DNA of 64,000 bases from Caldilineales bacterium. Its GTDB lineage: Bacteria; Chloroflexota; Anaerolineae; J102. The DNA lies in assembly GCA_019695115.1 (NCBI GenBank), contig JAIBAP010000005.1:62001-126000 (forward strand), given 5' to 3'. The position numbers and the translations under genes are program-made. Below, piece by piece: positions 27,411 through 33,834 of this stretch; positions within the stretch are counted from its first letter, which is position 1; every line of letters begins with the position of its first letter. A model generated the notes under the pieces. The model made no database searches and was not told where the DNA came from. It was given only the letters and a program-made list of their open reading frames with translations.

Positions 27411-27632
27411 TGATTCTACCCAACTTTCCCTCTCTACTCCGATGCCCACCATTTTCCGGCGAAACGCCTTTTCTACGGACAGCAACGATCAACGCCCCAA
27501 CCCCTTGGCGACAAGTGGTTGCTTTGCCCTACCCAGTTCCGACCCGCTTCGCCGGTAAGTGGCCAGGTTGACCAAAACCTGCTACAAACGCCTCATTCCA
27601 GAAGAGCGGGCCAAACGCCCGCTCTTTTCTTT
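27411..27632 (+). ncRNA. Candidate small RNA of about 220 nt
   Basis: Between a TTGACA/TAATCT promoter and a strong terminator hairpin lies about 220 bases without a convincing reading frame. It contains a local hairpin near CCGGCGAAACGCC (27457-27469). It does not match a known RNA family that I can recognise; 6S RNA or a leader of the HNH gene are possible alternatives. The 90 bases between the terminator and the HNH ATG show nothing further. Confidence 0.35.
27602..27632 (+). terminator. Rho-independent terminator before the HNH gene
   Basis: AAGAGCGGG (27602-27610) and its complement (27618-27626) form a 9-bp stem with a 7-base loop, followed by TTCTTTT. Plus-strand orientation. The aminotransferase stop is 250 bases upstream, so it ends either a long 3' leader of that gene or a separate small RNA. 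Confidence 0.7.
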
Positions 27633-27722
27633 TGCTGCATTTTCGGTCATTGCCGCCGACGCCAGCCGTCCCAAACACCGCAAAGGATGTATTTCCCGTC
27701 CCCTTCTAGCCGGAGTCACCCC

Positions 27723-28247
27723 ATGGCCGCCGTTCTCCTGCTCAACGCCACCTACGAACCCCTGGCCGTCATCTCGCGGCAGCGGGCGCTGTCGCTGCTG
27801 CTGCGCGAGCGCGTGGATGTCGCCACCGACCAGATGTTGTCGCTCGTCGGCGTCCAGACCGCCTTCACCATCCCCACCGTGCTGCGCATGAAGCGTTATG
27901 TCAATGTCCCTCGTCGCGAGGCGGCATGGAGCAAGCGCGGGGTGCTGCGGCGCGATGGCTATCGCTGCATCTACTGCGGCGCGACCGCCGGCGAGATGAA
28001 GGAAGGCCACTTCTTGAACAAGGACGACTTCGGCGTCGACCACATCATCCCGCGCAGCCGCAACGGCAAGAATACCTGGGGCAACACCGCCTGCGCCTGC
28101 AAGTGGTGTAATCATCGCAAGGGCGGCCGCACCCCGCACGAGGCCGGGATGAAGATGCACTGGGAGCCAAAGACCCCCCGCGTCAACTATCTCATCCTCT
28201 CTGGCGACATCCCCGACGCCTGGAAGGTGTATTTGCAGGTGCCGTGA
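27723..28247 (+). CDS. HNH endonuclease family protein
   Basis: A 174-residue protein. The N-terminal half (VLLLNATYEPLAVISRQRAL) is the signature of a widespread bacterial HNH family. The C-terminal half has the zinc cysteines CIYC and CKWC, the HNH core DHIIPRSRNGKNTWGNTACACKWCNHRKGGR and so all expected catalytic residues. Such genes are chromosomal, common in Actinobacteria, Cyanobacteria and Chloroflexota, and of uncertain function; they are not obviously homing enzymes. GTGGTCA heptamers begin four bases after the stop. Confidence 0.9.
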   Translation: MAAVLLLNATYEPLAVISRQRALSLLLRERVDVATDQMLSLVGVQTAFTIPTVLRMKRYVNVPRREAAWSKRGVLRRDGYRCIYCGATAGEMKEGHFLNKDDFGVDHIIPRSRNGKNTWGNTACACKWCNHRKGGRTPHEAGMKMHWEPKTPRVNYLILSGDIPDAWKVYLQVP

Positions 28248-28251
28248 GGAA

Positions 28252-28293
28252 GTGGTCGGTGGTCAGTGGTCAGTGGTCAGTAGTCAGTGGTCA
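28252..28293. repeat. GTGGTCA heptamer array, six units
   Basis: GTGGTCG, then GTGGTCA three times, GTAGTCA and GTGGTCA, in exact register, starting four bases after the HNH stop codon. Confidence 0.85.
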
Positions 28294-28310
28294 GTCACGG
28301 CCGGCTCATT

Positions 28311-28499
28311 GCGACCTGCGACTGGCGACCTGCCCCCTGCCACTTGCGACCTGCCACCTGCCACCTGCCACCTGCCACCTGCCACCTGCCACTTGCCACT
28401 TGCGACCTGCCACCTGCCACCTGCCACTTGCGACCTGCCACCTGCCACTTGCGACTTGCGACTTGCGACCTGCCACTTGCGACCTGCGACCTGCGACCT
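28311..28499. repeat. GC[C/G]AC[C/T]T heptamer array, 27 units in register
   Basis: Twenty-seven consecutive heptamers, almost all of them GCCACCT, GCGACCT, GCCACTT or GCGACTT (two exceptions: GCGACTG, GCCCCCT). The register never breaks over 189 bases. The array fills the space between the convergent HNH gene and FHA-LysM gene. Confidence 0.92.
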
Positions 28500-28513
28500 G
28501 CCCCCCACCCCCC

Positions 28514-29338
28514 TCACGGCCGCCTGGGCACATAGAGAATCTGCCCCCACTTGATCTGGTTGTTCTGCAAACAGTTGGCCTGGCGCAGGCGTACTACGCG
28601 GATGCCGTAACGCCTCGCCAGGCCGCGCAGGGTTTCGCCCTGCCGGACGACTTTCTTCACCCAGCCGTCGGGGATGGGGCAGCTGCGCGCGGGGGCAAGG
28701 GTGGCGGATGGGGTTGGGCTGGGTGTGGGGCTGGAGGTCGAGGTGGCGGATGGGGTCGGGGTCGGGCTGGGGGTGGGAGTGGGCGTGCTCGTGGGTGAAG
28801 TCACGAGGGTCGGTTCGGGCGTCGCAGTCGCGGGAGCGGGGACGATCACCCGGTAGAGCGGCGGGCGACACGGCGTCGCCGGCGCTGGCGAGCAAATGGT
28901 TGGCGTGGGCAGCGGCGCTGGCGGCGTGGGGGTGATGAGCGATTGTTGCCGCCAGCGGCTTTGCTGCCACATGGCCAGGGCCAGGGCCGAGACGACGATG
29001 ACGGCCAGCAGGACATCGCCCCAGGCCCGCGGCGGGGCCGTCCCCGCCAGATCCTCCGGCGTCGCCATCTGCCAGTGCAGGTCGGTGGCCCCCACCGTCA
29101 GCACATCCCCATCCTGCAGCCGGGCCAGACCAGTCAGGACTGCGCCGTTGAGCCTGGTGGCGGCGCTCAGCGAGAGCGTCGCCGCCTGCCAGGCATCGTC
29201 GCTCACCCGCTGCAAGATCAGGTGCCGGGCCGCCGCCTGCGGATCGACCAGCCGCAGATCGCATCCGGCGTCGACGCCGATGATAAAGCCATCGTGGACA
29301 TCGACGGTGCGGCCGGAGGGGAGGCGAAGACCAGGCAT
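28514..29338 (-). CDS. FHA-like, single-membrane-span, LysM protein
   Basis: A 274-residue protein. Residues 1-100 look like a divergent FHA domain (PSGRTVDVHDGFIIGVDAGCDLRL, then LNGAVLTGLARLQDGDVLTVG). One membrane helix follows (VLLAVIVVSALALAMW), then a Pro/Thr/Ser linker of about 75 residues, and a C-terminal LysM domain (VKKVVRQGETLRGLARRYGI). This would put the phosphothreonine-binding-like domain in the cytoplasm and the peptidoglycan-binding domain outside, a plausible wall sensor. I chose the ATG at 29338 because it starts the FHA strand; no Shine-Dalgarno is visible. Confidence 0.8.
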   Translation of the reverse strand: MPGLRLPSGRTVDVHDGFIIGVDAGCDLRLVDPQAAARHLILQRVSDDAWQAATLSLSAATRLNGAVLTGLARLQDGDVLTVGATDLHWQMATPEDLAGTAPPRAWGDVLLAVIVVSALALAMWQQSRWRQQSLITPTPPAPLPTPTICSPAPATPCRPPLYRVIVPAPATATPEPTLVTSPTSTPTPTPSPTPTPSATSTSSPTPSPTPSATLAPARSCPIPDGWVKKVVRQGETLRGLARRYGIRVVRLRQANCLQNNQIKWGQILYVPRRP

Positions 29339-29498
29339 GAGCGAAAGCAAGGGGAGGATGCAACCGAGATCGTGCACCACGAGGGGCGGGCATGTCAACG
29401 TTGAAGACGTGATTCGCCGTCCGGGGGCGCGCTTCGGGCGGAGGCGGTTTCGTGATACGATTGCGCCTGCTGGAACCCCTCGCGCAGGAGCAAGAACG

Positions 29499-30875
29499 AT
29501 GCCCGACCCTTCCCCCACCCTCCTCTACCGCAGCCTGGATGAGCGCCGTCTGGCCGTGTTCATCGGCGACCGCGTCGCTGCCGATGAACTCTACGCCTTC
29601 CATCGCCGGCTGGCCGATTTCATCCTGCGCTACGAAGTCGCCACGGTTGTCCTGAGCGCCACCGACCCCGACCTTCTGCAGAGCTTCGATGAGTTTGGAG
29701 CCGGGTTCGACCACATCGTGACCGACGCCGACCTGGCCGCCATGCAACCCGACCAGCCCACCCTGTTCAGTCTGGCCGGCCTGACCGACGCCCGGCCCCT
29801 GACGGCAACCGCGTATGACCAGCTGGCCGCGGCTGCTGACCGGCCCCAGCTGCTGGCGGTGCTGCGGCAGAGGCTGGCCGGCCAGACCGTGGTCTGCTAT
29901 GGCGTCGACCCGGCCCAGGCCTGGTCGCTCCCGGCCGTCTCCGGCTGGCCGGGCGTCGACGCCGACCAGCCGCTGTTCCTGGTGTGGGAACAGGCCATCG
30001 ACGCCCTCGACTTGCCGGCCCACGTCCTCATCATCGCCCACGACCCCTTCGACCTGCTGCACGAACCGGAGTATCAAGCGGCTATGGATGATGATGGCCA
30101 GAGCAAGGGCGCCGACGATGTCGATTTCGACCCCCATCACGATGATTCATCGCCCGGAGATCGCCCACCCTCGCCGCCCCCACCGCCTGACGAAAGCATG
30201 CGTCTGCGCGCCGAAACCCTGCGCATCGACGCCGCTGTACCCGAACGCGTGGAGGTGAACCGCGCCTTCGTGTTGGCGGTGGCCGTCCGGCAGCTGACCT
30301 CACCCCGGCTGGCCGAAGACGACCTGAGCGTGATGGCTTCGGGCGAGGCGCAGGTCGTCTTCGAGGGCGAAGGCCCGATCCATCTGCGGCTGCGGGTCAG
30401 CGCGCCCGACTGCAAGATCGACGGCGCCGACGCCACTTCCTTCCGGCTGTGGCCGGGCAAAGACTCGCCGTCGTTCCACTTCAATCTGACGCCGGCGCGC
30501 ACCGGGGCCATCAGTATCGTCATCCAACTGTTCCAGGAAGATGATTTCTTGGGGAGTTCGCGGCTGGCGACGCAGGCAGAAAGCGAGCCAGCGAGCCAGG
30601 CCGAGCTGGCCGGCAGGGCTGAGTTGGCCGGCCAGGTGGAGATGCTGGTGATGAGCCAGCCATTGTCCGCTCCTTCGGATCAAGCCAGGCGACAGATCGA
30701 GGAAACAGGCGCGCAGCGCAAGTTGGCGAACATCCTCCTCGACCGGCTGAAAGCGAATCTGGCGCTGCTCACAGCGGGGGCGCAGAAGGCTGAGGTCGAG
30801 GCGCAGATCGTGGTTCAGGAGTCGCTGGTCAAAGAGCTGGAGCGCCGTCTCGACGAGTTGATGCAACCCGGATGA
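29499..30875 (+). CDS. SIR2-like (degenerate) protein with beta-sandwich and helical tail
   Basis: A 458-residue protein, no signal peptide. The first 190 residues follow the order of SIR2_2-type domains: LAVFIGDRVAADEL, then VVLSATDPDLLQSF where active proteins have TTNYDxLLE, then TLFSLAGLTDARPL in place of KLHGxxDxP, then VVCYGVDPAQAW for the GYSxxDP strand. The catalytic Asn and His positions are Thr and Ala, so NADase activity is unlikely. A Pro/Asp-rich linker leads to a beta-rich domain (about 235-345) and a coiled helical C terminus (about 380-458). CAGGAG lies 9 bases before the ATG. The SIR2 reading is my inference from motif order; the rest is unassigned. Confidence 0.6.
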   Translation: MPDPSPTLLYRSLDERRLAVFIGDRVAADELYAFHRRLADFILRYEVATVVLSATDPDLLQSFDEFGAGFDHIVTDADLAAMQPDQPTLFSLAGLTDARPLTATAYDQLAAAADRPQLLAVLRQRLAGQTVVCYGVDPAQAWSLPAVSGWPGVDADQPLFLVWEQAIDALDLPAHVLIIAHDPFDLLHEPEYQAAMDDDGQSKGADDVDFDPHHDDSSPGDRPPSPPPPPDESMRLRAETLRIDAAVPERVEVNRAFVLAVAVRQLTSPRLAEDDLSVMASGEAQVVFEGEGPIHLRLRVSAPDCKIDGADATSFRLWPGKDSPSFHFNLTPARTGAISIVIQLFQEDDFLGSSRLATQAESEPASQAELAGRAELAGQVEMLVMSQPLSAPSDQARRQIEETGAQRKLANILLDRLKANLALLTAGAQKAEVEAQIVVQESLVKELERRLDELMQPG

Positions 30876-30884
30876 TCGCCGCCG

Positions 30885-30965
30885 TGCGCACGTGGGCGTG
30901 CGCACTCCGCTTTTCTTCACTGCTGCGCCGCCCCCTTCATGCGCACGTGGGCGTGCGCACTCCGC
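30885..30965. repeat. Two identical 26-bp palindrome-bearing repeats
   Basis: TGCGCACGTGGGCGTGCGCA plus CTCCGC occurs at 30885-30910 and again, identical, at 30940-30965. Each has self-complementary arms. Diverged copies occur at 37024-37048 and 37061-37074 (GCACGTAGGCGTGC then TCGCTCCGC). It looks like a dispersed palindromic element. Confidence 0.75.
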
Positions 30966-30996
30966 AGGCTTACGGAACCCGGAACCCGGAACACCC

Positions 30997-31320
30997 ATGA
31001 CCTCCAACTTCCTCCACCCCCTCGATCACGCCCAGGCCCGGGCCGACAAAGCCTTCAAGACGACCTTTCTCCACAGCCCGCGGCTGCTGGTGGGGCTGAA
31101 CACCCTCTTGCCCGGCCAGACCCAGGCCCTGCACGAACACGCCGACCAGGACAAGTTCTACCTCGTCCTGGCAGGGGCGGGGCGCTTCACGGTCGGAGAT
31201 GAAACCCGCCTCTGCGGTTCCGGCGACCTGATCCTGGCCCCAGCCGGCATCGCCCACGGGGTGGTCAACCATGGCGAAGACATGCTCAGCTTCGTGACTG
31301 TGATCGCGCCGGCCCCCTAG
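30997..31320 (+). CDS. Small cupin-domain protein
   Basis: A 107-residue single-domain cupin. Motif 1 reads LPGQTQALHEHADQDKFYLVLAGAG with the two His of HEH and a later Tyr/Asp instead of the usual Glu. Motif 2 is GDLILAPAGIAHGVVNHG. Metal-binding cupins of this size include mannose-6-phosphate isomerase-like and polyketide-cyclase-like proteins; no substrate can be assigned. It is convergent with the thioredoxin-fold gene and probably has its promoter within the palindromic repeats upstream, though none is clear. Confidence 0.82.
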   Translation: MTSNFLHPLDHAQARADKAFKTTFLHSPRLLVGLNTLLPGQTQALHEHADQDKFYLVLAGAGRFTVGDETRLCGSGDLILAPAGIAHGVVNHGEDMLSFVTVIAPAP

Positions 31321-31358
31321 CCCTCATCCCCTGGCCCCACGGGCCATTCGGCGATCCC

Positions 31359-31814
31359 TCACTCCGGGCATTGGCGCTCGGCAAAGGCCAGCCAGTTCGC
31401 TGCTTCCACCACCAGGTCGCTTTCCGGAGCTTCCTGCCCCACCCAGGCGGCAAAGGGTGCGCCGTGCTGGTCGAGCACGAAAAGGAACAAGCAGCCGGTG
31501 GTGTCGAATTCCAACAGCCGGGCATAGCGGGAGCGAAGCCGCCCGTCGCGATCGCTGAGCGAATGGCCGCTGAGTGGGGCGCTGGCCGGGGCGCTGGCCG
31601 GGGCGTTGGCCGGGGATGATACCAGCACGATCTCGGCCCCCAATTCGGCCCAGGTTGCCTGATGCGCCGCGAGCCGCCCCACAAGCTGGGCGCAACGGGG
31701 ACAGCCGGGGCCGTGGCCGAAGAACACCACCTGGCTCGCCCGCCCGCGCAGATCGAGGGCGTCGGCCAGCGCGGGTGCAGCCGGTTCGTGCGGGCCAAAC
31801 CGAATCCAGGTCAT
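31359..31814 (-). CDS. Thioredoxin-fold (AhpC/TSA-like) protein
   Basis: A 151-residue protein with GPGCPRCAQLVGRL, a CxxC motif at the expected N-terminal position of a thioredoxin fold, and RSRYARLLEFDTTGCLFLFVLDQHG, typical of peroxiredoxin-like or redoxin proteins. A short Ala-Pro-Ala-Ser repeat is inserted in the middle (31577-31615). It follows the M23-type gene with one base between and is the last gene of the three-gene minus-strand operon. Possible reductant for extracytoplasmic cysteines, but there is no signal peptide. Confidence 0.7.
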   Translation of the reverse strand: MTWIRFGPHEPAAPALADALDLRGRASQVVFFGHGPGCPRCAQLVGRLAAHQATWAELGAEIVLVSSPANAPASAPASAPLSGHSLSDRDGRLRSRYARLLEFDTTGCLFLFVLDQHGAPFAAWVGQEAPESDLVVEAANWLAFAERQCPE

Positions 31815-31815
31815 C

Positions 31816-33825
31816 TCATTCCGGCGGGACGACATCGGGCACGCAGACCGAATCGGGCACGCCCTTAGGCCGTTTGCGCCCGCGCGTCTTGGGCAGATAA
31901 GGTTCGGGGTCGTAGAACCAGGCGTCCGGGATGGTGGCGATCTTGTAGCCCTGGTTGGGCCTGCCGGCAAAGGCGAGGCTAAAGTGCAGGTGATGGCCGG
32001 TCGACGAAGGCGTGCCGTCGCTGTTCCTGCCGGTCGAATCGGCCAGGCCAACCACCTCGCCGGTCTTGACCTGCCGCCCCACCTGCAAACCATCAGCCAT
32101 CGACTGCAAGTGAGCATAGATGGTGTAGCCCGTCTGCGCTCCCCACTGGTGTTCGAGGATGACGCGGATGCCGTAGGCCCCACCGATGTCGCCACAGCGG
32201 AAGACGACGCCATCGGCCGCCGCCTTCACGAGTGTCCCTGGAGGGCAGGGGTAGTCGATGCCCTCGTGCCCGTCCAACCCGCTCTTCCGGTAGTATTCCG
32301 GGCGCTCGCCAAATCGCTGCCCGCGGGCGACGGTGATCGGTTCCTGCAAGGTGATCTGGGGGATGGGTTTGGGGCCAGGTTCCAGGTCGGTCTGCAAGGC
32401 CCTGACCGTCGCCAGGAGATCAGCGATCTGTTTTTGCAGGGCCGGCGCCTTCCCGGCTTCGGCAAGCGATGCCGCCAGGGTGGGTTTGATCTCAGTCAAG
32501 ACCTGAGCCAGGCCGGCGGCGTCCTGAAGACGGCGCTGCAATGCCTTCAATTCGCCCCCGATGAGCACCAGGTCGCCGGCTGAGACAGTCTGCGCTCCGG
32601 CTTTTGCCGATTCGAACTGCTGGACGAGGGTGTCTGCCGCTGCCAGGGCAGCAGAAACGCCGACCAACAACTGGTCAAGCTCGGCCAGCTGCGGCTGCAA
32701 CCGGGCGGCCTGCGCGCTGAGGTCGCTCGTCCCCTTGAGCCCAGTGCTCAATTGGGTATTCAGGGCAGCCGCCCGTGTGCGCAGGGCCGTGAGATCGACC
32801 GGCGGCGGGGGAGGAGGAGGAGGCGGCGGAGGAGGAGGCGGCGGGCCAGGATCGGGCAGGTTCTTCATCTCGATGATGCGGCGCATCAACCCGATCTCGC
32901 GGCCCTCGTCCACATCTTGCTGCGAGGTCAGATGCCGGAACGACGCCCACTTGCCCGAATGCCCTACCTGATAAAGGCAGGCGCCCATGACATAGTCATC
33001 CTGCAGCAATTCCTTGTTGTACCACAAGAGCGAGTCCCAGTATTGATCCTCGCTCAGCGGCTGTTGCCTCTGCTCGTCGTTGCGATAGAGCCAGCCCTCG
33101 TCCGGCCCCTGGTTGCCATAGGCCCGCGTCAGCCCCGCCTCGGTCATGATCACCTTGTGGCGGTCGCCGTACTTCGCCCGGATCGCCTGCATACAATCGC
33201 GATAGAACAGCGCCCCCGACACCGATTCGCGCTGTAGCCGCGGCCAGCCATATTCGTGGAAGCCCAGGTAGATGTGCGAGGCCAGCGTTTGCGGGAACCA
33301 GCGCAGATAGTGTTCGGGGTGGGTGAAGTTCCCGGCGGCAAAGTTGAAGGCCACCGCCTCGATGCCTTTGGTTTGCAATTGCTGGCGAAAGGCCACCATC
33401 AGGGCGTCGTAGGCAGGCGCGCGGCGCGCCAGTAGCTTCATCTTTTCGGACGAAGGATTGTCATATTCGGCGGTGAAGCTGGCCGGGCCGGCCAGACACT
33501 CGTTCAGGCTCATCCAGGCGTCCACCAGCCGCCGGCCGTTGACTTCCTCGGTGGCGTAGCCGAAATCGTAGTTCAGTATCTGGTTGGCCAGCTCGCGACC
33601 GGCGCCGGCCGGGTCGGAGCTATCGAGCATGGCATCCTGCTCACGGATGTCCAGAAACCAGCGCCCAACGATGAACGAATCGGGTGAGAGCTGCCGCCGG
33701 ATTTCCTGCAAGCCGCCGCGGTCGCCGCGGTGCCAGAGGATGACGGGCGGCTTGACATCCCGCAAGGATTCCACCAGCCAACGGACAGTCGAGATCTCGA
33801 CATAGAAACCGAGCTTGTTCTTCAT
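31816..33825 (-). CDS. Glycosidase-like domain plus M23 peptidase
   Basis: A 669-residue protein without a signal peptide. Residues 1-320 resemble a TIM-barrel glycoside hydrolase-like domain and match the N-terminal domain plan of the upstream gene (both have HLTS/NEP-type barrel segments; here IMTEAGLTRAYG). Fifteen consecutive prolines (about 327-341) lead to a coiled-coil region, then an M23 endopeptidase with GHEGIDYP (about 520) and HHLHFSL (about 611) carrying the HxxxD and HxH zinc ligands. The C terminus is basic. It should cut peptidoglycan cross-bridges. Poly-Pro of this length predicts dependence on EF-P. Confidence 0.78.
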   Translation of the reverse strand: MKNKLGFYVEISTVRWLVESLRDVKPPVILWHRGDRGGLQEIRRQLSPDSFIVGRWFLDIREQDAMLDSSDPAGAGRELANQILNYDFGYATEEVNGRRLVDAWMSLNECLAGPASFTAEYDNPSSEKMKLLARRAPAYDALMVAFRQQLQTKGIEAVAFNFAAGNFTHPEHYLRWFPQTLASHIYLGFHEYGWPRLQRESVSGALFYRDCMQAIRAKYGDRHKVIMTEAGLTRAYGNQGPDEGWLYRNDEQRQQPLSEDQYWDSLLWYNKELLQDDYVMGACLYQVGHSGKWASFRHLTSQQDVDEGREIGLMRRIIEMKNLPDPGPPPPPPPPPPPPPPPVDLTALRTRAAALNTQLSTGLKGTSDLSAQAARLQPQLAELDQLLVGVSAALAAADTLVQQFESAKAGAQTVSAGDLVLIGGELKALQRRLQDAAGLAQVLTEIKPTLAASLAEAGKAPALQKQIADLLATVRALQTDLEPGPKPIPQITLQEPITVARGQRFGERPEYYRKSGLDGHEGIDYPCPPGTLVKAAADGVVFRCGDIGGAYGIRVILEHQWGAQTGYTIYAHLQSMADGLQVGRQVKTGEVVGLADSTGRNSDGTPSSTGHHLHFSLAFAGRPNQGYKIATIPDAWFYDPEPYLPKTRGRKRPKGVPDSVCVPDVVPPE

Positions 33826-33834
33826 CGTTTGCTC

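Noticed and set aside
28248-28513. CRISPR array between HNH and FHA-LysM genes
   Set aside because: Units are 7 bases with no spacers; no cas gene is nearby. It is a heptamer array.
28284-30140. 618-codon minus-strand frame across the repeat array and the SIR2-like gene
   Set aside because: It is formed by repeat sequence and by the antisense of the plus-strand gene; the FHA-LysM protein occupies the proper minus-strand frame there.
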